The notes below the pieces were generated by a model. That model was not told where the DNA came from. It saw only the letters and a list, made by a program, of their open reading frames with translations, and searched no databases. Made by a program: the position numbers and the translations under genes. DNA of 64,000 nucleotides. Source: Picochlorum sp. 'celeri'. Lineage: Eukaryota > Chlorophyta > Trebouxiophyceae. The stretch spans positions 953,151 through 1,017,150 of the forward strand of contig JAACMV010000020.1 of NCBI GenBank assembly GCA_010909725.1. The letters are read 5' to 3'. Of the stretch, positions 32,773 through 43,430 are shown piece after piece (position 1 is the stretch's first letter; every line of letters starts with the position of its first letter).

Positions 32773-33852
32773 ATGAAAAAAGATAGACTCCTGAGGCAGG
32801 GTAGTCGCACCAGTCCGGCAGTGTTACGTGCCAGTATTATTTTGGCCTTGGTCGGCTTGGTGTGGACTGGGTACAGGTCCATCGAGCATGTCGCCCCAGG
32901 GTTCCTCACGATATTGAGATATCGTTCTTGTGAGCTCGAGGAGCATGCTGAATACGATGGACAGGTGGTGCGGGACGGTTCCTCTTTCAAAACCAACTCT
33001 GCACAGCAGTGCCAAGACGCGTGCAACAAGGAGGAAGCGTGCAATGTATGGGTATGGTGCGGAGGGGCTACGGCAGATGGATGTGGCTGGGGCAGAGAAT
33101 ATCAAGAGTGCTGGCTGAAACACGCCTCGAGGTTGAATGCTGTCCAACCAGGTGTTCGGCAGCGCGGAGAACACGTTCCTTGGGTGTCTGGCACCTGTGT
33201 TGCTCCAGAACAGAGGGCCGCCGCAGAGAGAGAACGAACTGCAAAGCTTGATGCCGAAAAGAAGAGATTGAGCAAATTGAAAAATGACAAGCGGCTCCCT
33301 CTCGTGTGGTTCGACATTGAAATCAAGAAGAAAAGGGTAGGACGCATTGAGATGGTGTTGTTCACTGACGTTAGTCCCAGAAGCGCAGAAAACTTTAGAC
33401 AGCTCGTTACCGGAGAAGCTGGAGTGGTTCCTAAGGGAAAGGAAGGCGAAGGCAAGCCTCTCCATTTTCGAGGGGCAAAATTTTATAGGATCATACACAA
33501 GTTCATTGACCAGGCCGGCATTGACGTCCCTTCTGTCTATGGTGGGGAATTCAAAGACGATGCTGGAGGTCTCAAACTCAAACACGTACATAAGGGACTC
33601 CTGTCGATGGCAAATATGGGCCCGAATACGAACACTGCGCACTTTTCCATCATGATGGGGCCATCTCCCCACCTTGATGGACATTACACAATATTCGGCC
33701 AAGTCGTACAAGGGTTCGATGTTATCGACGCCATTAACAACCTTTCCATCGGAAAACCTGACAACACAGCTACTGCAGAAGAAGAAGTCGTCATTGTGAA
33801 CTGTGGCCAGGACAGGCAAGGAACAATCACCGCAGATTTGAATGCTCCTTGA
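32773..33852 (+). CDS. Membrane-anchored cyclophilin with a lumenal Cys-rich PAN/apple-like domain
   Basis: The 359-residue protein starts at an ATG just after a T9 run; an open frame extends further upstream but overlaps the divergent gene's leader. A single hydrophobic segment (about 19-40) after a basic start suggests a type II membrane anchor. Residues about 55-145 hold eight or more cysteines (for example CQDACNKEEACNVWVWC) in a PAN/apple-like pattern. A charged linker leads to a cyclophilin peptidyl-prolyl isomerase domain from about 178, with FYRIIHKFIDQAGID and GHYTIFGQVVQGFDVIDAI. The catalytic Arg is present, but the FFI motif reads FSI and the Trp of the cyclosporin site is His, so activity may be reduced. 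A secretory-pathway folding role is inferred. Confidence 0.8.
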   Translation: MKKDRLLRQGSRTSPAVLRASIILALVGLVWTGYRSIEHVAPGFLTILRYRSCELEEHAEYDGQVVRDGSSFKTNSAQQCQDACNKEEACNVWVWCGGATADGCGWGREYQECWLKHASRLNAVQPGVRQRGEHVPWVSGTCVAPEQRAAAERERTAKLDAEKKRLSKLKNDKRLPLVWFDIEIKKKRVGRIEMVLFTDVSPRSAENFRQLVTGEAGVVPKGKEGEGKPLHFRGAKFYRIIHKFIDQAGIDVPSVYGGEFKDDAGGLKLKHVHKGLLSMANMGPNTNTAHFSIMMGPSPHLDGHYTIFGQVVQGFDVIDAINNLSIGKPDNTATAEEEVVIVNCGQDRQGTITADLNAP

Positions 33853-33949
33853 TTATGGTGCTTGTGAATGTGAGCATCAAACAAAATAAATACAAACGTA
33901 AAATTGAAAATGAATTCGATCGTTTTAATCAGCAGCAACATCTATGAGT

Positions 33950-35023
33950 TTATCCAGAATGCCTGGCGACCCATTTTTCGATCAGTGGATTCACCAGTTC
34001 GGGGCTTTCATCCTGGGGACAATGCCCCACTCCAGGGAGCGCCACAAATTCCTCTACGCACTCATATGTCTCAAAACTTTTGCCCCATTCAATTTTTTCC
34101 CATGGATCTGCTTCGCCCCAAAGAATACTGACAGGAACTGGACACTGTTGAAGCTGCAGCTCTGGCAACGGGCCACTCGAGTATGATATGAAGTCGAGAA
34201 AAACATGGACGGCCCCATCCTCCAGGCCAGGCTTCAGGATAAAGTTCACTAACTCATCTGTAACAGACAATTCATCTCCATAACACTGCCGTAAGACACT
34301 TCGAACGCCTTGCTCCGTGGCAATCTGCTTGAAGAAGAGCGGGCCCAGCAACGAGGTGCGGAGTGTTTTCTGCAGCAGCTGAATGAACGGCCGGGCCAAT
34401 ACAGCTTGCTTTTCTGAATGCAGCATTCTCAAGCTCACATTAATCACCTGCACCGATGTCACCTTCTCAGGAGCTTTGATGGCAGTCTCCAGAGCAACAA
34501 TGCCTCCTACAGAGTTGCTCGTGATGAAGACCTTTTCCTGTCCTCCAATGACTTGATCCATAAAATCAATCACCTGATCAGACCAGACGTCAAAATTATA
34601 TATGCTATTGACCGGAGAATCTCGTGGATCCGGTTTGCTGCTGAATCCATACCCGAGCAAGTCCAGAGTGAAAACTCTGTGTCTCTTGCCAAGTTCGTCA
34701 ATGTTTCGTCTCCAGTGATCGCAATTTCCCCCGAAGCCGTGCACAGCTACAATCGCAGGTCCACTTGTTCCACTTTTCTGGTATCGTATGTCATATTCTC
34801 GCCACTTCCACACTCCCTCCGTGACTCCTGGGCGAATTTCTTTCTCTACCGTTGTTTCTGCCTTGCTCACAGCCTCAGGCGTTGCGGAGCCTCTAACAAT
34901 GCATTTCACTTTTTTCGATGTAGAGAGTACTTTGCGAGGAAAGCTGCGACCCGCCGTTGGGCCAAGGGCGCTGCAAGCTCCAACAGAAGCGCAACCGTGC
35001 TTCTTCACCACAAGATCAAACAT
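33950..35023 (-). CDS. CLD1: Chlorophyll dephytylase-like alpha/beta hydrolase
   Basis: The 357-residue single-exon product has a transit-like N-terminus of about 65 residues and an alpha/beta hydrolase domain. The oxyanion region is VAVHGFGGNCDHW, the nucleophile elbow SNSVGG (Ser about 172), the acid lies in WGEADPWE and the His in LPGVGHCPQDE. Blocks such as WKWREYDIRYQKSGTSGPA and NVSLRMLH closely match Arabidopsis CLD1, a thylakoid enzyme that removes phytol from chlorophyll during photosystem II turnover. Assignment to this subfamily is by recalled similarity. The gene lies tail to tail with the cyclophilin gene. Confidence 0.88.
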   Translation of the reverse strand: MFDLVVKKHGCASVGACSALGPTAGRSFPRKVLSTSKKVKCIVRGSATPEAVSKAETTVEKEIRPGVTEGVWKWREYDIRYQKSGTSGPAIVAVHGFGGNCDHWRRNIDELGKRHRVFTLDLLGYGFSSKPDPRDSPVNSIYNFDVWSDQVIDFMDQVIGGQEKVFITSNSVGGIVALETAIKAPEKVTSVQVINVSLRMLHSEKQAVLARPFIQLLQKTLRTSLLGPLFFKQIATEQGVRSVLRQCYGDELSVTDELVNFILKPGLEDGAVHVFLDFISYSSGPLPELQLQQCPVPVSILWGEADPWEKIEWGKSFETYECVEEFVALPGVGHCPQDESPELVNPLIEKWVARHSG

Positions 35024-35106
35024 GCAGGCTTGCTTTCAACAGAACTGCACTTCTTTCTCGAAAAGGGCCAATACGTCTGTTACAGAATTGTAATTTAAAG
35101 ACATCT

Positions 35107-38100
35107 TTAAGCACGAGGGCGCGGTGGCTTCATGGAAACCACTTGGAAGAATGAGTCCGGAATCTCCAGCCCCTGCTTCCTAACCTGATCTCTGGCTGCG
35201 TACAAAGATGTAATGTCCTGGGGTGTCAGGAAAATAAATTGAAGATTGCTGTTTTCTTTGGCGAAAGAGAGCAGATTTTCCATCGCAATTCTCCTGTTGA
35301 CTGAATCCATGAACACATCGAACTCATCCATGGCCCTGAAGGGCATATCAGTTTCACCACCCAACGCCAGGGCAAATGCCACTGTGGCAAAAGATCTCTC
35401 CCCTCCAGAAAGTTGTTTCAAATCCTTGATGACTCCACCAGCTTGGCCCTTCTCTCCAATTCGAACCCCGATTTCGAGCTTCCTCTCCTTGCGATGCACT
35501 CTGATTCTACCAAAGTGGCCCTTCTTGTTCATGTAATACCTGAACTTGCTGGACACAATCTTCTCCACGTTGTCATCGACTTCCTGAAGTTTCTTTTCCC
35601 TTTTTTCGTACGATGCTCTGATATCCTTATACATGTCCAGGATATTTTTCATACTGCGGCCATCCTTCTGGAGCTTTTCCTCCGCCTCCAGGAGCTCCCT
35701 CTCAACAACATCCAAGCTGCCTCCTGCCTCCTGATGGGCCTCTTCAATAATGTTGGTCACTCTTTGAAGTTTCTTCTCCAGCATCGTTCGAGTGAACGAT
35801 TTTCTTATCTGCTCGTCTGTCAACCCATTAGCTTTGTATTGCTCAGTCAAGGCTTTCTTCCTTTCCTCGGCATTCTCCCTGCTCCCAGCAATTTCGAGTG
35901 CCTCTGGCAAGTATTGGGCGATATTCCCCTCGATATTCTCCAGCTGATCCTCCCATTCCTTCTTCTTACTTTCCAGAGTTTCTTTGTGCTTTCTGACATT
36001 CTCGATATGCTTTTTGAGACTGGATATTTGATTTTTCAGGGCAGAAAACGAATCGACCAAAGCAGCGTTTGTCTCTGCCAGAGACTTTACCTCGGCTTCT
36101 TCTGCTTTAATCTGCTCCTCGATTTCAGCCTTTTTCTTTTGTTGATCAGCGAGCCTCTCATTGGCATCTTCGATCTTTGCTTCGGCTTGCAGTATATTTC
36201 TCTCGGCTGTGGCAATGTCGTTTCTGCATTCTTCAGTTGGGTCATCCACCAGAGCAGGCTGAGATTGTGGAATCGTCTGCGTATTTTCCAAAATCTCAAA
36301 GTTTGACACTGCCTCATCTGCTCGAGTTTTGGCCTGATCCAGTTGTCTATCATACTCGGCGCGGTCACCCTCTGCCTGCTGCAACTTTTGTCTCAGTCGA
36401 GCCACTTCACCCTCTGCCTGCTGCAAATCATGGTCCAGGCTCCTAATTGATGCCTCCGTCTCTTTCACCTTGTCCTCACGAGAAACGCCCAAACGAGGAA
36501 CCTTGTTCCGAAATTTCTTACTCTGTCCTTCCACTGCCAGCGTGGATCCACGGTACGTATACCGCGTGCCATGCGCATCAAACACTTTGTTGACTCTACT
36601 GTCTTTTGCCAGCCTGGAGCACACGGTGGCGTCGTCATTTAGCGACAACGCAGTCTGGTCCACTTTTCCCATATCAATCAGATAGTTCATGACCGGACCC
36701 TTGACGTCTTCCTTGCACGTGATGACTCCTAGAGCTGTGGTGCAGTTTGGCATCTTCTCTGCAGGAATGGAGTACAACCGACGCTTCAGATTTGTGATGG
36801 AAATGTTTGGCATGTCAAAGGCCGAAAATCCAGAAGATCTCAGAATGCTGCGAAGAGCGTGCAAGTCCTTCTCGCTCCCTACCAGAAACGAGTTCAAATA
36901 CATTCCAATTGCGCATTCAATGGCCCTTGCATACTTTACATCAGTGATCCCGAGGTATTGACCTATTGGACCAATAGGCTTTTGCGCAAATGAGCCTCTT
37001 TTGCATGCTTCTTCGATTTTTCTCATTGCTTGGATGACCTTCTCTCCTCCAAATTCGTACAAGGAATTTGTGGAAGACTTCTTGAGTGACATGAGCTGTT
37101 GCATGCACTCTTTTTTGTTCTTTTCGATTGTTGTTTTCCTCAAGCTCTCGTTTGTAATCTGCTTGTTGATGACATTGATACTCTCGCTCACATTGGCGAT
37201 GCATTTGTCCAATTCCCTGACCTTTTCATTGCATGCGCTCCTCTTCTCCTTTGCCACCCTTAGCTGCTCCAGATGCTCATTCACCAGATCATTTGCACGC
37301 TCCTCGTGGTCAGCTTGATCTTTCCTCAAATCCTCCAACGCTTCTTGGGCATCCTTCTTGCGGCTCTGCTCTGTGGAAAGTATAGTTTGGTTCCTGTCAA
37401 TTACTTTCAAGCTATGCTGAAGCGCCTTCACAACCTCCCTCCTCTGAGCTTTTAATGCATCAATCTTGGCCCTCATGGACTCGGCATTTGCCTCGAAGTT
37501 GTTGATGAATTCATTCTGCTTCTTGATGCTCTCTTGCTTTTCTTCCAGATCCGTTTGCTTCTCAGCAATTTCCTCTGTTGCCTTGGTCATTTGTGCAATG
37601 ACATCACCTTCAAGTTTGCCCTTCAGCTCATCGCGCATTCTCTCTTGCTCGTGCACGATTTCCATGGCGAACACGGTTTCCAAGTCCTGCAACTCCTGAT
37701 TCAAGTGCTCGAGGCGCTGCAGCTTTTCCTTACGAGACCTCACCTCACCCACCTTTGACTTGAGCTTGTCGTATTCATCCCCAATCTGCAACATAGCAAT
37801 GTCGTCAAAAGATTCCGCAACGCACGGCTGTGAGACCCCCTCAAGGGTTTCAAACTATCCATATTTGTATACCTACCTTTTCGACATGCTCGGACATTTG
37901 AGTCAGGCAGTGCTTTGTCACTGCAATATTCTCAGCAATCGTTCCCAGCTGGGTTGCATCCATGTACAAATCATACTCTTCATGGTCTGCTTTGGATGTG
38001 GTCGACCCCAAAAGCCCTCGAGCAGTATTTTGCGTCATCACAGTCACCGGGTTCGATGCGTTCAAGCCAAGCGTGTGCAGAATGTGCTCCAACTCCTCTT

Positions 38101-38815
38101 TTTTCCTCGAAATTATTCTGTTGTTCGCTGCTCTGAAAACCCATGAGTGCGTCCTCGTCGTGATACGCCGCTCAATAGTGATAGAATCTCCATACACGTC
38201 GTGCCGATACGCTTCATAATCTGCTGTGGGCTTGTTCCAAATAGTAACTTTGATGAGTGCTTCATCTGCCCCAGTGCGAATCAGCTTTGAGAGGGAAGCA
38301 TTCTTCCCATGCTTGGTTGCATTCACACCGAGACTGCATTGGAGCGCTTGAAGCGAAGCAGATTTTCCAGACCCATTCTTTCCGGAAATAAATGTCACGT
38401 GGGGGGCAAATTCCATAGTCATGTGCTCGTGACACATAAAGTCAACCACCTCGATTTTCTTCACATGACCGGGGAGCCCGCGAGTTCTGGTCCCATCATC
38501 TTGCCACACGCCATCATCTTGAAATTCTAAGGTCATTGGCTCGGGTGTATCTCCGTTCGATCGTGCCTGACCCACTCCCCCGGATGCCATGTTGCTTGAA
38601 GAGTTTTCCTTCTTGTCCGTCAGAGTCCGCGGCTTTTTCCCGACGACACGTGCGTCCACTCTTGACTTCCTCTTGCCATGCACTTTGACGGTTTGATCGC
38701 CAGTCTTCTCGCGAAGATTCGGATCCGTGAGGTCGATGACTGTACCGTCCTCAATGGACGCTTCACCCAACGGAGTCGTAAGCTCTTTCTTCACACCGAC
38801 AACCTCACCAGCCAT
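35107..38815 (-). CDS. SMC6: SMC6, ATPase subunit of the Smc5/6 complex
   Basis: Exons complement(37877..38815) and complement(35107..37785) join across a 91-nt GTAGGT...CAG intron, giving 1,205 residues. The protein works with SMC5 in DNA repair and recombination. After a disordered, Lys-rich N-terminus, VDFMCHEHMTMEFAPHVTFI and the Walker A motif GKNGSGKS (about 143) open the head. Two long coiled coils flank a hinge (about 450-600; KPIGPIGQYLGITDVKYARA). The C-terminal head has the signature LSGGERSFATVAFALALGG and Walker B region FRAMDEFDVFMDSVNRR. The ATG at 38815 is the first in frame. Long frames on the opposite strand are shadows of the coiled coil. Confidence 0.95.
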
Positions 38816-39258
38816 TGATGCTCCAAAAGACAAACAAACAATAAATTTCTTTAATGTTTATCCCAGGAAAGCCCAAGAGGACATCGGACAGGCTAGGTAC
38901 ACTGCAAACGTTGTTCGTTCGAGCCGGGGTAATAATTCAAACCGGACAGGACCCGAACGTGAAGACTGCGACACCGCTTTGGGACAATCTCCGTTCACAA
39001 ATGTTTATATTTAGATAGATATTCACGCAGTACAGCCCGTGGACGCTCATACGATGAGAAACCACCGAATTGAATTCCGTTGTTGTTGTTTTTAGAAGAG
39101 GGAGATCTCTAGAGATCTGCACGCACGATCCAAAGGTTCTTCCTATCAAGGTAACGAAGCCACCGGATAGATGTGAGCGAGCACCGGTCACTACCACCGG
39201 CGCAAGATGTCACTCTGCGAGCGTCACAAGTGAGCACATTCGCAATTTATAACAAACA
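38816..39258. other. Divergent spacer, SMC6 and Rieske protein genes
   Basis: This 443-bp region holds the two promoters. It contains a 16-bp perfect palindrome (listed separately) and a T-rich tract before it. No gene was recognised. Confidence 0.45.
39103..39118. repeat. 16-bp perfect palindrome
   Basis: AGATCTCTAGAGATCT is its own reverse complement and lies 140 bp upstream of the Rieske gene start in the divergent spacer. It could be a dimeric transcription-factor site, but nothing else in the sequence supports that. Confidence 0.5.
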
Positions 39259-39723
39259 ATGATCTCTGCTGCTCGTGTGAACAAGGCTGGTTTTGTGTCT
39301 GCCCCATCTGCGGGGAACAGATCACTCAGTGCTTCTAGGATCGCTGCGTGGCAGTCCACTGGTGTGACCAAGCAAGACATCGTATCCGCTGATGGTGGCA
39401 GGATGGTCGTCCAAGTCGACAGCCAAAAAGTGCTGCTGACCGTCGTCGACGATGCTGTGTACGCCGTCTCCAATAAATGCACCCACCTCAACTTGCCTCT
39501 TGTCGGGAAGACCGCCATGATGCAGGGGGAGATTCGGGACGGATGTATCGTATGCCCGGCCCATGGCACGGCATTTGATGTCAAGGATGGCTCCGTCAAG
39601 GGCACCTGGTGCCCAAACTTCCCAGACCTGCCGCTGGTTGGTAAGTTGAACAACAGTGAGAAGAGCCTTCCAACATTTGCCAGCAGGCTCGCAGATTCTG
39701 GCATTGTCGAAGTTGATGTGTGA
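39259..39723 (+). CDS. Plastid-type Rieske [2Fe-2S] protein
   Basis: The 154-residue product has a 35-residue Ala/Ser/Arg-rich leader and then a Rieske domain. The two cluster-binding boxes are complete: CTHLNLP and CPAHGTAF, 18 residues apart. The small soluble form without membrane helix resembles bacterial NirD-like and plant plastid Rieske proteins (a PSB33/TEF5 relationship is possible, although those often lack the ligands). A stromal electron-transfer or assembly role is inferred. A TGTAA follows near 39,772. Confidence 0.85.
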   Translation: MISAARVNKAGFVSAPSAGNRSLSASRIAAWQSTGVTKQDIVSADGGRMVVQVDSQKVLLTVVDDAVYAVSNKCTHLNLPLVGKTAMMQGEIRDGCIVCPAHGTAFDVKDGSVKGTWCPNFPDLPLVGKLNNSEKSLPTFASRLADSGIVEVDV

Positions 39724-39820
39724 TGTCGGTGGGTCCCCTTTGATAAAATAAAACGATTTTTATCATACGTATGTAATAAGGAAAAACCAAGAAAAGTATC
39801 ATCCGCATTTTCGTACAGCA

Positions 39821-40171
39821 ATGACATCGACGGTGTCGGACATGTTTTGTCGACACGGGGCAGCAGGAGGATTGGCTCGAGAGACCGTGCAAAAGAAAAA
39901 GGACAAGATGGAACAAGCTAAGAGGCGAGAGCGTGAAATAAAAGAAGCGAGGAAGATGGAATTGAAGTGGCAGAAAGAAGAGAAGGAGAGGGAACGACGA
40001 AACACCTTGGTGACGGTGCGGGAGGAGAGACAGCTCCATCATGATACGAAGAGGGCGCACAAGGAAAAACGCATCCAAGATCGCCGTGAAGAAAGGAGGA
40101 ACAACGGAATGACGTGCGAGCACGGCATCTGGAAGTGCAAAATCTGCTTTCCGAGAGGAGTCCAGGCCTAG
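39821..40171 (+). CDS. Small charged coiled-coil protein with a C-terminal CxxH/CxxC knuckle, unrecognised
   Basis: The 116-residue frame begins with an ATG and is strongly biased to Lys, Arg and Glu, forming a helix from about 25 to 95. It ends with CEHGIWKCKICFP, a compact C-x2-H and C-x2-C arrangement that could bind one zinc ion. The same strand bias as neighbouring genes and the short TGTAA-bearing spacer suggest a real gene. I recognise no family and propose no function. A further exon upstream is possible, because CAG directly precedes the ATG region. Confidence 0.55.
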   Translation: MTSTVSDMFCRHGAAGGLARETVQKKKDKMEQAKRREREIKEARKMELKWQKEEKERERRNTLVTVREERQLHHDTKRAHKEKRIQDRREERRNNGMTCEHGIWKCKICFPRGVQA

Positions 40172-40282
40172 GCGAAGCCTTCTGATTGATCGAGCAGCAA
40201 AATAAGAGTTCGAAAACTTTCATGTAGTTTAACGCCATACTCACACTCTGTATATTATCATATAGACATGTAAACCTCTCTA

Positions 40283-41014
40283 ATGTCTGCGTACGAACCG
40301 CAAATCCACCTTCGAGAGAGACCCATTGACAAAGGTCGCCCTGACTCCGTTGCCATATGTTTCATCGATATTCAGCACTACACATGTAGTAGAAGTAGTG
40401 TGTTGTATGCCTCTCAACCAGATGAGAATTTCGAGTACTTTTTTGATCGGTTGGAGAGGGTGTGTCGGAAGAATTGGCGACTGCTTGTGACGAAAGCCCG
40501 TGAGGCTCACATTCATGTTTTCACGTGCGTCATTCAGAGCCTGCGTAAGGATGGCAAGGACAGGGGGCTCGACTACCGGCTTTCAGGCTTTCAGGTTCAA
40601 CCAGGTTCAGTTGATGCCAGGCCCTTCATACCTGAGCTGGCCCCGCGGGAGAATGAAATCTGCTTGCCAAAAACAAGTGAGTCACGCATGGTTCTCTTTT
40701 TGTTATGTATCACTCATTCTTATGCCGTGATTTCTATGTATGTAGGCTCGAGTGTGTTCAACAGCACAAATTTGAACTACCTGCTTCGGAACTTGGGTGT
40801 CGAGCAGCTCATAGTGTGTGGATGCCTGACGGACCAGTGCATCGATCACGCAGTTAGAGACGCTTGCGATCTCGGATACTTGGTCACTTGCGTGGAAGAT
40901 GCCTGTGCCACGTTCTCGGAGGAACGACACGAGAATGCTCTCAGATCTTTTGGTGGATATTGTCGAATACGGACCACAGCCGAGTGTATACAAGAACTGC
41001 AAGAAGAAGAATAA
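40283..41014 (+). CDS. Isochorismatase-like hydrolase
   Basis: Exons 40283..40676 and 40746..41014 join across a 69-nt GTGAGT...TAG intron that contains no in-frame stop, giving 220 residues. The cysteine-hydrolase fold is clear: Asp in AICFIDIQHY, PRENEICLPKTSSSVFNSTN across the splice junction, and the nucleophile in VCGCLTDQCIDHAVRDACDL. Relatives include nicotinamidases, isochorismatases and N-carbamoyl hydrolases; the substrate cannot be told. There is no transit peptide, so the protein is probably cytosolic. The gene ends 26 bp from the convergent SEM1 gene. Confidence 0.85.
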   Translation: MSAYEPQIHLRERPIDKGRPDSVAICFIDIQHYTCSRSSVLYASQPDENFEYFFDRLERVCRKNWRLLVTKAREAHIHVFTCVIQSLRKDGKDRGLDYRLSGFQVQPGSVDARPFIPELAPRENEICLPKTSESRMVLFLLCITHSYAVISMYVGSSVFNSTNLNYLLRNLGVEQLIVCGCLTDQCIDHAVRDACDLGYLVTCVEDACATFSEERHENALRSFGGYCRIRTTAECIQELQEEE

Positions 41015-41039
41015 TTACAATGCATGTATCTGTTTACGT

Positions 41040-41329
41040 TCAGGATGTCTGCATCCCATTCAGCTCGGCCTTGAGTCTCCTAGAGAAAGCATCATCAATC
41101 GCTCCGACATCATCATCCCAGTCCTGCTCCCACAGCTCCTCATCCACCTCCTGTTGACTGCTGGTCCACTCTGCAAACAAAACTAGATGCCGTCATGATG
41201 ATATTCGCACCACAGATGGCCATTTCGCGACGCACCATCAACCTCGAACTCTTCGAATTCGTCCTCGTTCTCCAACAGCAAGGCTCCGTTCTCCGCGCGC
41301 TTGTCTTCAGCACGTTCTTCGGTACCCAT
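41040..41329 (-). CDS. SEM1: SEM1/DSS1: small acidic proteasome lid and TREX-2 subunit
   Basis: Exon 1 is complement(41236..41329) and exon 2 complement(41040..41170), joined across a 65-nt GTGCGT...CAG intron, giving 74 residues. The protein is a disordered acidic peptide that ties together the 26S proteasome lid and also serves BRCA2 and TREX-2. The two conserved acidic motifs are visible, ENEDEFEEFEVDEW at the splice junction and EVDEELWEQDWDDD, followed by the C-terminal helix AFSRRLKAELNGMQTS. Each exon alone is too short to stand out, so the gene is easy to miss. Family length (70-90 residues) agrees. Positions may be off by one base. Confidence 0.9.
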
Positions 41330-42048
41330 ATCTATTTGATGTATATCTAAGTGTTTTCCAGCCCGGGTTACTTTCCAACCAAGGAGTCCCGGGGAGTGAC
41401 GCAGTGATCGTCGAACCCTTTTTCCGCTCCAGTATAGCCAACGCTGGTCCGCACGCTGCTGTACAGTAAACAAAAACTAAATTTATAATGCTATAATTCC
41501 TCAGCTGTCCACCCTGTTGGTATTACATGCCAAATGCCACGCGCAAGGGCTCGACAGTCCCTTGACCTTATTTAAGGAACTGGCAACACCATTTCTTCGC
41601 ACTCTTGCAGCAGACGCGCCTACCAGAGCTGCTTCTGAAAACAAATTATATCGTAGAAAAATTCTCCGGACAGCAGGATAGCACGAGTACGGTCGACGGT
41701 GTTGTTATCCTTGTATCCTTGTCGCTGGGATCGGTACTGTTCGGGCGAGTCACACGCAATATTCTGCAGTCATTTTAGGCATTATACGTACAATAATACT
41801 GGAAGCAAGCTTGTTGTTGGGGAGTTTTCTCAGGTAGAAATCCTTTCTGCGAGGCAACGTGATCCTGAGTCCGACTGTGCGGGAAGGCGACGAGGCGCGG
41901 GTTTCGACGGTATCGTAGGTCAGAAACACGTTTATAAACTTTTCTCGTACACATTAGATCGCATCTTACATCAGAGAAGGCCAAAGGCCAGACAGCGTGA
42001 GTTCAAGTCCACCCACCTTGTCTGTCCAACTGTCCTCCAGGCACCGAG
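41330..42048. other. Spacer upstream of GSK3
   Basis: This 719-bp interval lies between the starts of SEM1 (leftward) and GSK3 (rightward). It should contain both promoters and a long GSK3 leader. Short frames in it have no recognisable content. A TTCAAGTCC stretch near 42,005 resembles a B box, but no tRNA can be folded around it. Confidence 0.45.
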
Positions 42049-43356
42049 ATGGATGCAAATGCTGCCGATACGATGATGCAGGAGAGGAGAACCTCCTCTT
42101 CGCAGACAACGAGCCAAACAGTGGACGACACTCTTCCGTACAAGATGGGCAAGTTGACATTGTCTATGGCACAGAGGGAGGGGAAAGAGGCTGTCTGGGA
42201 AGGAAAGGTGACATCTGGGGATCCTGCTGGTCCTGAATGTACCATAACGACATACAGTACAGATAAAGCGTTCCATGCAGATGGTATGAAGATTATTCGA
42301 TACCAGACATTGAAAGTGGTTGGCAATGGGTCTTTTGGCGTCGTGTTCCAAGCGAAATGTTTGGAGACTGGCGAAATCGTCGCAATCAAAAAGGTTTTTC
42401 AGGACAGGAGATTCAAGAACAGGGAATTGCAGATAATTCGAAAGCTACAGCATCCCAATATCGTGCAGCTCAAGCACTGCTTCTACTCGTCTGGTGGCCC
42501 TCCTCCAGTGGCAAATTCCAGGTCCCCGAAAGCTTCATCTTCTCAAGGAAACCCTGACGATTTGTACCTGAATTTGGTGTTAGAATATGTGCCAGATACA
42601 GTATATAAGATAAACAAGCATTACATACGCGCGGACGAGAGGATGCCGATGTTCCTCATAAAGATCTATGTGTATCAGATGCTGCGATCCCTGGCTCATA
42701 TCCATGCCCAGGGGATCTGTCATAGAGATATAAAGCCACAGAATTTATTGGTGGATGTCAAGACGCATACTTTGAAGCTGTGCGATTTTGGATCAGCAAA
42801 GATTTTGAGGCCAGAGGAATCAAACATCTCGTACATATGTTCCCGCTACTATAGGGCTCCTGAGTTGATATTTGGTGCGGCAAATTACACCCCTTCTATC
42901 GACGTGTGGAGTGTAGGGTGCGTTTTTGCGGAGCTGATCCTGGGAAAGCCACTGTTCCCTGGCTCCTCTGGCATCGATCAGTTGGTAGAGATAATAAAGA
43001 TCTTGGGGACGCCGAGCAGGGAGGAGATTTTTGCCATGAATCCCCACTATACAGACTTCAAATTCCCTTTCATCAATGCTTCTCCTTGGAGCAAAGTGTT
43101 TTCCAACAAAAAAGCTTGCAATGATGCAATTGACTTGCTCTCAAGGATGCTGGTGTACGATCCTGCAAAGAGAATCACAGCAGCCGAAGGAATGGCCCAC
43201 TCTTTTTTCGACGATTTGCGAGTTCCGGGTGCCACACTGCCGAGTGGGAATCCAATGCCTCCACTGTTCAATTGGACTGACAAGGAACTAGAGTCATTCC
43301 CACTGGAGGCAAGAGAGGTGTTGGAGAAGGCAGGAAAGGCAGTTGCAACAAGCTGA
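42049..43356 (+). CDS. GSK3: Glycogen synthase kinase 3 / SHAGGY-like protein kinase
   Basis: This single-exon gene gives 435 residues. The kinase domain runs from about 84 to 375: glycine loop [32 protein letters not shown] with the ATP-binding Lys, [14 protein letters not shown] and the activation loop [19 protein letters not shown] with the phosphorylated Tyr. The C-terminal helix region ([15 protein letters not shown]) is as in plant SHAGGY-like kinases. An insertion of about 17 residues ([20 protein letters not shown]) sits in a surface loop before [12 protein letters not shown]. The substrates are not visible from sequence. Confidence 0.96.
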   Translation: MDANAADTMMQERRTSSSQTTSQTVDDTLPYKMGKLTLSMAQREGKEAVWEGKVTSGDPAGPECTITTYSTDKAFHADGMKIIRYQTLKVVGNGSFGVVFQAKCLETGEIVAIKKVFQDRRFKNRELQIIRKLQHPNIVQLKHCFYSSGGPPPVANSRSPKASSSQGNPDDLYLNLVLEYVPDTVYKINKHYIRADERMPMFLIKIYVYQMLRSLAHIHAQGICHRDIKPQNLLVDVKTHTLKLCDFGSAKILRPEESNISYICSRYYRAPELIFGAANYTPSIDVWSVGCVFAELILGKPLFPGSSGIDQLVEIIKILGTPSREEIFAMNPHYTDFKFPFINASPWSKVFSNKKACNDAIDLLSRMLVYDPAKRITAAEGMAHSFFDDLRVPGATLPSGNPMPPLFNWTDKELESFPLEAREVLEKAGKAVATS

Positions 43357-43430
43357 TGTGGGGCAGTCACGTGCATGTGTTCAATTAAAAAAGCTTGTAC
43401 GATACCCTAGACCATGTATTAGTTGTAATT

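Noticed and set aside
32824..33819. 331-codon minus-strand frame opposite the cyclophilin gene
   Set aside because: The plus strand has clear domains; the antisense frame has no recognisable content.
35413..36306. 297-codon plus-strand frame
   Set aside because: It is antisense to the SMC6 coiled coil; its Leu/Phe-rich composition is the complement of Glu/Lys codons.
38910..38960. GTTCGAGCC stretch considered as a T arm
   Set aside because: The flanking bases do not form a T stem and no other tRNA parts are nearby.
42003..42018. B-box-like GAGTTCAAGTCCACC
   Set aside because: No acceptor stem, D arm or anticodon arm can be placed around it on either strand.
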